From Porticoccus sp. (lineage in GTDB: Bacteria > Pseudomonadota > Gammaproteobacteria > Pseudomonadales > Porticoccaceae), in assembly GCA_011049795.1 (NCBI GenBank), contig DRHD01000269.1, positions 1 to 20,501 of the forward strand: a stretch of 20,501 nt of DNA. The letters run 5' to 3'. The notes beneath the pieces were generated by a model. That model had not been told where the DNA came from and made no database searches. It worked only from the letters and a program-made list of their open reading frames with translations. The number at the start of each line of letters is the position of its first letter. Positions within the stretch are counted from its first letter, which is position 1. This document shows, piece after piece, positions 7,377 to 14,658 of the stretch. The translations under genes were made by a program, and so were the position numbers.

Positions 7377-7694
7377 CTATTCCTGATGGCCCGAAGTACG
7401 ACAGCCAAGACAGCGAACAAATGTGCTTCTTGCCGGTCCAACAACCAGCGCTTCACCCGCATCACCCGCATTACCGCCCGCTAGTGAAAATGGCAAAGTG
7501 ACCAGATACACAGCAGTCCCTACAACCGTTGCCACCAACAGTATGGGGCGTGCCACTACAGCATCAAGAACCATCTCTCCTGTGGTAGGCTCTTCAACAA
7601 GATTTTTTGCAACACTTACCGACGGAATCACTAAAAATGCAGCCATCAGTGTTGCCAGTAATGCACGAGAAGTACTATCAAAGACCCGCTTCAT
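7377..7694 (-). CDS. Small exported or membrane protein of unknown function
   Basis: A 105-residue protein with an N-terminal signal-like segment (KRVFDSTSRALLATLMAAFL), a second hydrophobic span (about residues 50-72, ILLVATVVGTAVYLVTLPFS) and a conserved-looking tail GEALVVGPARSTFVRCLGCR containing CxxC. Similar short proteins occur in Pseudomonas and relatives, sometimes labelled 'multidrug transporter', for which I see no support in this sequence. It is probably anchored in or secreted across the inner membrane. The start at 7694 has AAGGGG about nine bases upstream. It is divergent from the polyamine/PspA operon, sharing a 509-base intergenic region. Confidence 0.72.
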   Translation of the reverse strand: MKRVFDSTSRALLATLMAAFLVIPSVSVAKNLVEEPTTGEMVLDAVVARPILLVATVVGTAVYLVTLPFSLAGGNAGDAGEALVVGPARSTFVRCLGCRTSGHQE

Positions 7695-7807
7695 AACTTT
7701 ATGCCCCTTTTATTCTCCGTGTATCTAAGCAATATAGCAGCAAATGGCTACTCTATTGTAAAAAAGGGACGTAACGAGTATTTTCTGGTCAATGATGAAC
7801 GGCCTGA

Positions 7808-7830
7808 TTTACTTACTTGAAGTAAGTAAA
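7808..7830. promoter_or_regulatory. 23-bp palindromic operator candidate
   Basis: TTTACTTACTT and AAGTAAGTAAA are perfect 11-base arms around a single G. The layout, with a repeated ACTTACTT half-site, resembles operators of TetR/AcrR-type repressors. It lies between the divergent small-protein gene and the operon. No regulator gene is adjacent, so the protein is unknown. It is not followed by a T-tract and so is unlikely to be a terminator. Confidence 0.5.
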
Positions 7831-7835
7831 TAAAT

Positions 7836-7845
7836 CCCCCCCCCC
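7836..7845 (+). repeat. C10 homopolymer tract
   Basis: Ten consecutive C residues lie five bases after the 23-bp palindrome, in AT-rich surroundings. Such tracts are prone to slippage; here it is intergenic, about 360 bases upstream of the decarboxylase start. Confidence 0.9.
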
Positions 7846-8203
7846 ATTATGGTTATCTGATGCTATGCGGCCGGCTCAGACTGGAGCGTTTGAACACACA
7901 TGTTTAAACCAGTGCTGGTTTTACCGTATTGAAGAGGCTTGGGGAGTGGATAATGATTGACGATACTGCTAATTGGCAACACAACGGCAACCACATTTGA
8001 GCAAACAGATCACTAAACTATAGGTCATCTGTGGTATTTGCTAACCTAGCAGCTTAAGATGAAAACCTCCTCCAAATGGTGGCATTAGCTTGGGGAGAAG
8101 GCCAAGATGACTTAACAAAAAAAAGCTTTGATATGACGATCTTTACGTGGAAGCCTTATAAAGATTGTTCAATGAAGGCCACCATTAAATCAGGGGTGTT
8201 GAG

Positions 8204-8656
8204 ATGATTATGGGGCAACACTTGCTGATCGAGTGCCGCGGGCAGCATGCCATGCTGGGCAGCGACGACCTTAAAGCATTGATGACACGTGCCGCAGCGG
8301 CAGGTGGTGCAACGGTTTTGGTTCACCATTTTCACGAATTTGGTGGCCATGGTGGTATCACCGGTGTTCTCGTCCTTGCCGAATCACATATTACAGTCCA
8401 TACCTGGCCCGAAGTTCAATATGCGGCATTCGATATCTTTATGTGTGGTGATGCTCAACCCATGAAAGCCGCGAGGATCATTGTCGATCAATTTCCGGAT
8501 GCCGAGGTTTGTATTAAGGTTGTGGCTCGGGGCTATCCCTCTGAAACAGGGACCAATTGCACTATTTCAACGCCGAATGTTACTCCGATCCCGGCAGTCG
8601 CTTCGAAGCAGATGGATGCCTTGTCCGATGCATTGCGAACTTCAACAAATAATTAA
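8204..8656 (+). CDS. S-adenosylmethionine decarboxylase proenzyme (prokaryotic class 1B type)
   Basis: This 150-residue pyruvoyl enzyme decarboxylates S-adenosylmethionine to supply the aminopropyl donor for spermidine-type polyamines. The self-processing site is LAE-Ser61-HITVHTWPE; Ser61, His66 and Cys81 (FMCGD) match the catalytic Ser63, His68 and Cys83 of Thermotoga AdoMetDC with a constant offset. Cleavage before Ser61 would give beta and alpha chains of about 60 and 90 residues. The C-terminus is about 20 residues longer than the compact forms. AGGGG lies seven bases before the ATG at 8204; a second ATG two codons later is a weaker choice. It is the first gene of the ten-gene cluster, nine bases before the lipoprotein gene, and feeds the aminopropyltransferase three genes downstream. 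Confidence 0.93.
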   Translation: MIMGQHLLIECRGQHAMLGSDDLKALMTRAAAAGGATVLVHHFHEFGGHGGITGVLVLAESHITVHTWPEVQYAAFDIFMCGDAQPMKAARIIVDQFPDAEVCIKVVARGYPSETGTNCTISTPNVTPIPAVASKQMDALSDALRTSTNN

Positions 8657-8665
8657 GGGGGCTTC

Positions 8666-9628
8666 GTGGAAAAAGCTAAATGGTTCTTAGTCTTACTCCT
8701 ATGCCAAAGTGTATTACTGGTTGGTTGCTCGTCAGAGCAGGATAAATGGCAGCAACAATTGGATCAGCAGGTGTTGTCAACGGAAACAAAACTTAGTCGT
8801 CTAAAGAAACATATTGAATTGGACCACATTGCAAACGTTGGCGTACTAAAACAATATGCGTCAATTATTAGGAACAGTCAGCCGGACGTTGGCCCGTTGG
8901 CTGAGGCGCTAGCGCAAGATGCTACGACGCATGGCCCGATTATCAGGTCGCTCGAATCACGGTTGTCGGATGCGAAATCAGATATCCCCAACGCGACTTC
9001 TATTGGCTATGAACCTGTCAGTAAAGTCTATCAAGAGCTATCTGCTATTGAGGTTGCGGCCAATCCAGATACCTACGGCATGATGCTGAGCGACCCAATT
9101 AATGTGCTGTCAGATATGTCAGAGGGTAAATTGGCGCGTGTTGCTGCGATGAGCCGAGATGCTAGTGCGCGGATTAATGACGCCGAAGATTTTGGTGCCG
9201 GGAGTCAATTGGTTGGCAATCCTCAATACGGTAGTTGGCGATCAGGGGGCTCGGGGGGATCGTTTTGGCAGTGGTATGGACAATATGCTTTCTTTTCAAG
9301 CCTCGTCCGTCGACCCATCTATTACAACAATTGGGGAAGATCCCGTGATTACAGCTATTACCATGACTATGGTCGTTCTGCTTACACCTCCCCGGCCCAG
9401 CGTCGTGGTCAAGAGTCAATAGAGCGTCGTACAAAAGATAAGTTTAAGCGTAGCGGCAAGACATTTAACAGCCCCTATGCAAAAACAAAACACACCACCG
9501 CACAAGTGGCGAGGACGCAATCGAGGCTCAAGCCAAAAACGATGGCTAGATCAGTATCCAAGACAACGACCTCTAGTTACCGCAGTTCCAGTTATCGATC
9601 ATCACGTAGTTCTTTTGGCGGCAAGTAA
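8666..9628 (+). CDS. Operon-specific lipoprotein with Ser/Arg/Tyr-rich C-terminus
   Basis: A 320-residue lipoprotein: signal peptide with lipobox LVGC (about residues 18-21). A helical N-terminal domain (to about 180) is followed by a Gly/Trp/Tyr-rich middle (SGGSGGSFWQWYGQYAFFSS) and a basic low-complexity tail ending SSYRSSRSSFGGK. The tail style resembles DUF1190 (YgiB/YjfM) proteins of related operons, but I cannot claim homology. The GTG start at 8666 follows AAGGGGG. It sits between AdoMetDC (nine bases) and the DUF350 gene (15 bases), so it is surely cotranscribed. Its likely place is the periplasmic side of a membrane. The function is unknown; binding to an anionic envelope surface through the basic tail is a guess. 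Confidence 0.8.
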   Translation: MEKAKWFLVLLLCQSVLLVGCSSEQDKWQQQLDQQVLSTETKLSRLKKHIELDHIANVGVLKQYASIIRNSQPDVGPLAEALAQDATTHGPIIRSLESRLSDAKSDIPNATSIGYEPVSKVYQELSAIEVAANPDTYGMMLSDPINVLSDMSEGKLARVAAMSRDASARINDAEDFGAGSQLVGNPQYGSWRSGGSGGSFWQWYGQYAFFSSLVRRPIYYNNWGRSRDYSYYHDYGRSAYTSPAQRRGQESIERRTKDKFKRSGKTFNSPYAKTKHTTAQVARTQSRLKPKTMARSVSKTTTSSYRSSSYRSSRSSFGGK

Positions 9629-9643
9629 AGCGGAGAAAGCTCA

Positions 9644-10531
9644 ATGATTAATGAATTATCAGTTTGGACAAGCGCTATTGTTGTCATCGACCTGGCGATT
9701 GCGGTCGCCGCTATCTGTGGCTTCCGCGTCCTCTTTGGGTTGCTTGCGGGCGTTAATACTACCGTCGAGCTGTCGGAAAAAGACAACTACGCCTTTGGGA
9801 TTTCCTTTGCCGGCGGTGCTGGCGCGTTGGCCTTGGTGTTATCAGCCGCAGTGAGTGGCGATGCCGCCGTAGACTTATTCGCTGAAGCACTGAATGTGGT
9901 GACCTACGCCATTGCGGGTATCGTGTTACTCAAGGTCGGTTCTCTCGTTAATGATCTGGTTATTTTTCACAAGCTATCACTCAAAGATGCGGTGGCTAAA
10001 CATAATGTCGGTGCCGGGGTGATCCAAGCCTCAAATTTTCTCGCACTAGGGATCATTATTCGCTCGGCGGTTAACTGGGTTGAGGTCGAGAACTGGGAAG
10101 GGCTGTTACCCGTGTTGCTGGTCTTTATTGCGGCACAGCTGGTGTTGCTAATCGTGACACGCTTGCGTGCGCAAATATTCAGTCGTCGCCATGATGGTGA
10201 GAGTTTTCAAAAAGCGATTGAGGCGGGTAATACGGCGCTGGCAATTCGCTACGCGGGACATATTATAGGCACATCATTAGCGGTAAGCGCCGGTGGCAGT
10301 ATGGTGGAGTATTTACACTATGAGCCATTAATATCGGCTACAAGTTGGGCCGGGGTTGCCGTTAGTTTGACCCTCGTTCTGTCGGTTCTCTCACTGATCG
10401 CTCGCACTGCTATTCTCGCAAAAATTGATGTCGTCGAAGAAGTGGATAACCAACAAAATGTCGGTATCGCATTTGTAGAGGCGACTATTTTTATTGCAAT
10501 CGGTTTACTTTTAGGGGGTGTTCTCTCTTAA
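9644..10531 (+). CDS. YjfL-like DUF350 membrane protein, internally duplicated
   Basis: This 295-residue inner-membrane protein has about eight hydrophobic helices. E. coli YjfL is about 132 residues, so this one is roughly a tandem double. The duplication is visible: DNYAFGISFAGGAGALALVL (about 46-66) and GNTALAIRYAGHIIGTSLAV (about 191-211) correspond, as do NVGAGVIQASNFLALGIII (about 122-140) and NVGIAFVEATIFIAIGLLL (about 273-291). DUF350 has no proven activity; it often accompanies PspA-like and polyamine-related genes. GGAG lies eight bases before the ATG. It is 15 bases from each neighbour. It could be a partner or transporter for the membrane-bound synthase, which is inference only. 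Confidence 0.88.
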   Translation: MINELSVWTSAIVVIDLAIAVAAICGFRVLFGLLAGVNTTVELSEKDNYAFGISFAGGAGALALVLSAAVSGDAAVDLFAEALNVVTYAIAGIVLLKVGSLVNDLVIFHKLSLKDAVAKHNVGAGVIQASNFLALGIIIRSAVNWVEVENWEGLLPVLLVFIAAQLVLLIVTRLRAQIFSRRHDGESFQKAIEAGNTALAIRYAGHIIGTSLAVSAGGSMVEYLHYEPLISATSWAGVAVSLTLVLSVLSLIARTAILAKIDVVEEVDNQQNVGIAFVEATIFIAIGLLLGGVLS

Positions 10532-10546
10532 CCATGACGACGAATA

Positions 10547-12334
10547 ATGGTTGTTAACACACCCAGCCCTTCGCGGCGCAGGCTCTTTCTACAGGACGCT
10601 TTTCTCATTGTCATTATGGGAACACTGGCAGCCTGCGGGTTGATTTATGAATACCTAATGGCGCATTACGCAGGTCGTGTGCTCGGTGCACTTGAATCTA
10701 CGATCTACTCAATGATTGGCATTATGATCGTCGCCATGGGCGTGGGTGCATTTGCCGCTAAATGGGTGCGCTGTCCATTCAAAGGCTTTGTTTGGCTCGA
10801 GTTGGCCATTGGCTTTGTCGGTGCGACCGCTGTTATTGTTATCTCGATGAGTGTCTCCCTGGCGTTCTCATTTCCCGCCTACCTGCAAGAGATCTATGGC
10901 TTACATCCAAGTATTACCACGGACGGCGAGGTGGTTCGCTCACTGTCTCGCATCGCTAAAGTCCTTCCCTTCGTCGCAGGCGCAGTACTCGGACTGATGA
11001 TTGGTATGGAAATACCGTTAATCGCAAGAATTCGTGAACACCTACACGGACGGCACCTCAAAAATAATGTGGGAACGATTTATGGTGCCGACTACATCGG
11101 AGCGGGAGTGGGCGCTGCCGTGTGGGTGTTGGTGTGTTTGAAATTGCCTGTTGTTGTTGCCGCGCTTAGTACCGCACTGGTGAATGCACTTATCGGTGTG
11201 GCGTTTCTCATCAACTATCGACAGTATTTGACTGGGCGTGTAAAACTGTGGGCCGCACATGGCGTCTTGTTGGTGTTGATCGGTTCTCTGGCGGTCGGCG
11301 GTGCTGCATGGATGGAGAATATGCATAATGCCCTGTTCAAAGACCAGGTCATGTATACCAAAATCACACCCTACCAACATTTAACCATTACAGAGCGACT
11401 GATCGGCAAAGGGTTACCTGCGATCACCAGTCTTTACATTAATGGTCGACTGCAATTCTCGAGTAATGATGAAGTTATTTACCACAATTTTTTGACGTAC
11501 CCACCACTGCTCGCCTCAGCAAGGCAGGAACATATTTTGGTGATCGGCGGGGGTGACGGTTTGGCGTTAAGAGATATCCTGCGCTGGAACCCCAAATCAG
11601 TTACGTTGATTGATCTCGATCCTGACATGGTGGCACTCTTTGGTGGCAAAGACCCATTGGCACCGGCAGCGGTTAATCAGCGCCTCACTGCCCTAAACGA
11701 AAATGCATTTAATGATGACAGGGTGCAACTGATTTTCGGTGATGCCTTTGTTGAAGTCGAAAAGCTGGTCAGTGCCAAACGACACTTTGATGCCATCATT
11801 GTTGACCTGCCGGACCCGAGCCACCCCGATATTAACAAAGTTTATTCTGAGTTCTTTTATGCACGACTCAAAGAACTACTGAGTGGTGATGGTGCCATCG
11901 GTATTCAATCAACGTCTCCCTTCCATACCAAGGACGCCTTTATCTCCATTGGCAAAACGTTGCGTGCAGCCGGGTTCATCACCGAACAATACCATGCCAA
12001 TGTGCCAACGTTCGGTGAGTGGGGATGGACGATCGGAACCGTAATGGGCAGCTCGGCATTGGCTAGAATTACTACTACTGCTGAGCAGCCACTAGTAGTA
12101 CCCTCCCAATGGCTCTCTAGAGAGCAAATACTCGCTGCATTCGTGTTTTCACCCTCTTATTTCAATGACACCAGCACAATCAAAATCAATACGCTGGGGT
12201 CCCACAGGTTGTACCAGTATCACCAGCGTGCGTGGAAGCAGCGGGACGGGGTGTTTTTCACAAGTGAGAGCACTGACAAGAAACAACTTGCAAAAAGCCA
12301 TAATATGGCATACATTGAAACCCGAAAGCCATAA
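10547..12334 (+). CDS. Membrane-anchored spermidine synthase-like aminopropyltransferase
   Basis: A 595-residue protein. Residues about 18-255 form a multi-helix membrane domain (seven or so spans). Residues about 270-520 form a spermidine-synthase methyltransferase-like fold: LYINGRLQFSSNDEVIYHN, the nucleotide loop GGGDG (334-338), LIDLDPDM, GDAFVEVE and the catalytic DLPDP (Asp423) with SEFFY. It should transfer the aminopropyl group of decarboxylated AdoMet to a polyamine. The usual YHE of the substrate pocket is YHN here (312-314), which may alter acceptor choice. Soluble SpeE is about 290 residues, so the membrane half is extra. The ATG at 10547 has a poor Shine-Dalgarno. A duplicated palindrome occurs at its 3' end. 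With AdoMetDC nearby it completes a two-step polyamine route located at the membrane. Confidence 0.9.
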   Translation: MVVNTPSPSRRRLFLQDAFLIVIMGTLAACGLIYEYLMAHYAGRVLGALESTIYSMIGIMIVAMGVGAFAAKWVRCPFKGFVWLELAIGFVGATAVIVISMSVSLAFSFPAYLQEIYGLHPSITTDGEVVRSLSRIAKVLPFVAGAVLGLMIGMEIPLIARIREHLHGRHLKNNVGTIYGADYIGAGVGAAVWVLVCLKLPVVVAALSTALVNALIGVAFLINYRQYLTGRVKLWAAHGVLLVLIGSLAVGGAAWMENMHNALFKDQVMYTKITPYQHLTITERLIGKGLPAITSLYINGRLQFSSNDEVIYHNFLTYPPLLASARQEHILVIGGGDGLALRDILRWNPKSVTLIDLDPDMVALFGGKDPLAPAAVNQRLTALNENAFNDDRVQLIFGDAFVEVEKLVSAKRHFDAIIVDLPDPSHPDINKVYSEFFYARLKELLSGDGAIGIQSTSPFHTKDAFISIGKTLRAAGFITEQYHANVPTFGEWGWTIGTVMGSSALARITTTAEQPLVVPSQWLSREQILAAFVFSPSYFNDTSTIKINTLGSHRLYQYHQRAWKQRDGVFFTSESTDKKQLAKSHNMAYIETRKP

Positions 12335-12340
12335 TATGGC
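12295..12340. repeat. Two direct copies of a palindromic 15-mer at a gene junction
   Basis: AAGCCATAATATGGC occurs at 12295-12309 and 12326-12340, 31 bases apart. The second copy extends to a 19-base near-perfect palindrome (AAAGCCATA-A-TATGGCTTT, 12325-12343). The first copy is inside the last codons of the synthase, the second covers its stop codon. The pair ends about 12 bases before the Shine-Dalgarno of the DUF2170 gene, so it may influence its transcription or translation, or be a small duplication. Confidence 0.6.
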
Positions 12341-12366
12341 TTTTGAAGCACATAAAGGAGCTATTC

Positions 12367-12768
12367 ATGTCGCTTAATGAACTCGCGTTCAAATTGAACG
12401 CTCACCTGACCGATGAGGGAACCAGTTTTGATGCGGTACTTTCAGAAGAGGGTGTGCTGGAAGTTATTTGTTCCAACAATGAGGAATTTCCCATCAATAT
12501 TGTGAAAACCGATACTCAGCTGCTGGCCATTACGCCACTGTTTTCTGTAGCGGAAGTTCAAGCCGACAAGTTGAATGAACTCAATGAAGAGTTATTGTTT
12601 ATAAGCCCGGCTATCCCCTTGAGTTCCATTGGTCGCCAAGGAGAAACCTACATTTTATTTGGTGCCATGGCCCTCAATACAGCCTTCGAAAACATTATCC
12701 ATGAACTGGAGGTCCAGGCCGAAAATACCGTGGATGTGCTTCAGGTCGTCGAACCCCTATTGGTCTAA
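12367..12768 (+). CDS. yjfI: DUF2170 protein, YjfI family
   Basis: A 133-residue acidic soluble protein (MSLNELAFKLNAHLTDEGTS, then QVVEPLLV at the end) with the length and context of E. coli YjfI, which also precedes the PspA-like gene yjfJ. No signal peptide or membrane span is visible, so it is cytosolic. The function is unknown; constant neighbourhood with PspA homologues suggests a partner or regulator. AAGGAG (12355-12360) lies six bases before the ATG at 12367; an upstream in-frame ATG at 12343 precedes this Shine-Dalgarno and is rejected. The next gene starts 27 bases after the stop. Confidence 0.83.
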   Translation: MSLNELAFKLNAHLTDEGTSFDAVLSEEGVLEVICSNNEEFPINIVKTDTQLLAITPLFSVAEVQADKLNELNEELLFISPAIPLSSIGRQGETYILFGAMALNTAFENIIHELEVQAENTVDVLQVVEPLLV

Positions 12769-12795
12769 CCCCTATTCGTACAGCGGAGCAAACAC

Positions 12796-13497
12796 ATGAG
12801 CATTTTGAGAAACATTTTAACGGCGGTGCGTGGTGGTGCCAGTGAGGTTGGAGAGGCAGTTGTTGATGCCAATGCCATGCGTATTTTAGGACAAGAAATT
12901 CGCGATGCCGAAGATGCTATTGGCAAAGCAAAACAATCGCTCACCAATCTGAAAGCGACAGAAATTAAACTCAAACGTGAATTAAATACAGTACACAATG
13001 ACATTAGCGATTACGAATCCAAGGCGATGAAAGCATTGGAGGCCAATAACGAGGCTCTGGCCGTAGAAGTGGCTGATCGGATCGCAGAACTGGAGGCTGA
13101 CGCCGCGGAAAAAAGTACCGAACATCGGGGCTTAAGCTCGCAGGTCAAAAAAATCAACCGTATGATTTGTCAGCGCGAGAAAACCATTCAGAAAAATAAG
13201 CGCGAATTGGAGAAGATCAAAACAGTTGAGCAGTTGCAAAAGGCAACATCAATGATGTCCACCAATTTTGCAGCAACCAATGCCAGCGAGCATCGAGTCT
13301 CGAAAGCGCTGGAGCGTGTGAAGAATAAACAGACTCATTGGGAAGATCGCATGGAAGCCGGTGAATGGATGACTTCAGAAGAACAACAGGGCGACGAGCT
13401 GGACTCTAAGCTCAGGGCGGCGGGCATTGGTGAGACGGAAAGCCCCGGTGGTGCAAGCGTGCTGGAGCGATTAAAGCAGAAAAAAGCAAGCCAGTAG
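12796..13497 (+). CDS. yjfJ: PspA/IM30 family protein, YjfJ-like
   Basis: A 233-residue protein with the PspA/IM30 pattern: a short amphipathic N-terminal helix (MSILRNILTAVRGGASEVGE) that can bind membranes, then long coiled-coil helices to about residue 190 (AEDAIGKAKQSLTNLKATEI, then KKINRMICQREKTIQKNKRE) and a Gly/Ala-rich end. The family assembles ESCRT-III-like rods and rings on the inner leaflet of the cytoplasmic membrane and protects against proton leakage. The order DUF2170-PspA-DUF2491 matches yjfI-yjfJ-yjfK. GGAG lies nine bases before the ATG. It is not accompanied by pspB, pspC or pspF, so control must differ from the classical psp operon. Confidence 0.9.
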   Translation: MSILRNILTAVRGGASEVGEAVVDANAMRILGQEIRDAEDAIGKAKQSLTNLKATEIKLKRELNTVHNDISDYESKAMKALEANNEALAVEVADRIAELEADAAEKSTEHRGLSSQVKKINRMICQREKTIQKNKRELEKIKTVEQLQKATSMMSTNFAATNASEHRVSKALERVKNKQTHWEDRMEAGEWMTSEEQQGDELDSKLRAAGIGETESPGGASVLERLKQKKASQ

Positions 13498-13613
13498 TTG
13501 GCTTCTTTAAACTAATCATCGTTAAAGGCACCATCTTAAATAATGCAGCGGTACTGTTTATAGCGCCAGAACCGCTGCGGCACTCGTTAAAACCATACGG
13601 TGACACTATCTAT

Positions 13614-13654
13614 AAAGTAAGCCCTGTATCGGGGTAGTCGTCGCTACTTACTTT
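13614..13654 (+). promoter_or_regulatory. Inverted-repeat leader before the DUF2491 gene
   Basis: AAAGTAAG (13614-13621) and CTTACTTT (13647-13654) are perfect 8-base inverted arms enclosing a CCC-TGTATC-GGG hairpin (about 13622-13633). The right arm ends ten bases before the ATG at 13665, where no Shine-Dalgarno is visible. It could fold over the ribosome-binding region or be an operator. The AGTAAG/CTTACT core recurs in the palindrome at 7808-7830. This is the largest gap inside the operon (167 bases), so a second promoter is possible. Confidence 0.4.
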
Positions 13655-13664
13655 GGCTAAGCGT

Positions 13665-14294
13665 ATGTTTAAAAAATTTTTCTCGGGTAAAAAAGACAGT
13701 GTGCGGCAGCTTGAAACGCCGAGCCAGCTTGAGGTGGGGGATATCGTATCGCTCAAATATCGCGAGTCATTACCGCCGGATCTACGGGAAAACCAATTAG
13801 AAGTTAGCAAAATTGGTACTTACGAATACTCCTCGGGTACCAGCAAGGAAATTGTTCTTAAGGATGAGAATAATCACGTCTACTATATGTCGCTGGAAGA
13901 TAATGACGGTGATATCTGCTTATGCTTTGCAAAAAAGATCTCCAGGCAACAGGTATACACATTATTTAACGAGAATGCATTTTCTCAACTGTGGACTGAT
14001 GAATGGGTAGAGCTAGAAGTGCAAGAGCACCCAGAATCCCTAGAGGGATGGTTGACAGGGCATTATTCGCAAACAATTAAAGATCAAGAAGCTTATTACT
14101 ATGATCGTGACTGCCAAGGAGAAGATCTATCCGAGGCGAGTGATGGTGAAGAATTACGTTTCCATGAGTGTGAAGGAGATGATGACCACTATGCACTTAA
14201 TATTGAGATTGGTGATGGCGGATCGACGGATGTCTTTTTACAAGTATTCTGTCCAACGGATGTGATTGAAAAGATGTGGCCTCATGGCAATTAA
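13665..14294 (+). CDS. yjfK: DUF2491 protein, YjfK-like
   Basis: A 209-residue acidic cytosolic protein, beginning MFKKFFSGKKDSVRQLETPS and containing LEVGDIVSLKYRESLPPDL and a Trp-containing LWTDEWVELEVQEHPESLEG segment. It matches the YjfK family in position, length and general pattern. Function unknown; the family is found with PspA homologues. I chose ATG 13665 because the family starts with this basic Phe/Lys segment; TTG at 13653 is possible. No clear Shine-Dalgarno is present and a structured element lies just upstream. The end overlaps the next gene by 11 bases. Confidence 0.8.
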   Translation: MFKKFFSGKKDSVRQLETPSQLEVGDIVSLKYRESLPPDLRENQLEVSKIGTYEYSSGTSKEIVLKDENNHVYYMSLEDNDGDICLCFAKKISRQQVYTLFNENAFSQLWTDEWVELEVQEHPESLEGWLTGHYSQTIKDQEAYYYDRDCQGEDLSEASDGEELRFHECEGDDDHYALNIEIGDGGSTDVFLQVFCPTDVIEKMWPHGN

Positions 14295-14658
14295 ACATGA
14301 CGATAAATGGTCAGATGAAAAACACGCATTAAAAAAAATACAAATGCACTTTGTCTTCAAAGAACAATTGAATAAACGTATTCGTTACGATGCCGCTGAT
14401 GAAAACATCAATCCGAGCGATGTGATTCGAAAAATTGCCGGGCTTTCCTACCAACGTATTCAAAGACCACGCATTGGATTGTCGTTCAATCATGAAGACC
14501 TGAAATGCTTGGCTCAACGTTACGATATGGATAGTTCGGATGAAAAGGGAATTAAACGACGCGTTCGAGAAGAGGTTAATCGGTACTATCAAGAAACGGA
14601 TCACGGCCAAGAGAAGGATCAGGAAAAGGGCAAAAATAAGGATAAGGCAGACGGATGA
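14284..14658 (+). CDS. Small basic protein, possibly ribbon-helix-helix-like
   Basis: A 124-residue Lys/Arg-rich protein. Residues about 20-50 (FVFKEQLNKRIRYDAADENI followed by NPSDVIRKIAGL) have the spacing of a strand, helix, turn, helix unit seen in ribbon-helix-helix DNA-binding proteins; this is a weak pattern match. The C-terminus is charged low-complexity sequence (GQEKDQEKGKNKDK). The start ATG at 14284 overlaps the end of the DUF2491 gene by 11 bases in another frame, and its stop overlaps the channel gene by four (ATGA), so it is translationally coupled on both sides. It could be the cluster's own regulator or an accessory subunit; neither is shown. Confidence 0.7.
   Translation: MAIKHDDKWSDEKHALKKIQMHFVFKEQLNKRIRYDAADENINPSDVIRKIAGLSYQRIQRPRIGLSFNHEDLKCLAQRYDMDSSDEKGIKRRVREEVNRYYQETDHGQEKDQEKGKNKDKADG

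Larger units (their letters stand above)
7695..8203. other. 509-bp divergent regulatory region upstream of the polyamine/PspA operon
   Basis: No protein gene is supported here. It holds a 23-base palindrome (7808-7830), a C10 homopolymer (7836-7845), an AAACCAG/CTGGTTT inverted repeat (7906-7921) and a small CTTGG/CCAAG hairpin (8089-8106). A short ATG frame at about 8059-8088 would encode MKTSSKWWH, but it has no convincing Shine-Dalgarno. I could not pick a confident -35/-10 pair for the operon. Confidence 0.6.

Noticed and set aside
8059..8088. Nine-codon frame MKTSSKWWH with tandem Trp, followed by a small hairpin, resembling an attenuation leader peptide
   Set aside because: There is no convincing Shine-Dalgarno, the hairpin is only five base pairs, no T-tract follows, and there is no reason for tryptophan control of a polyamine operon.
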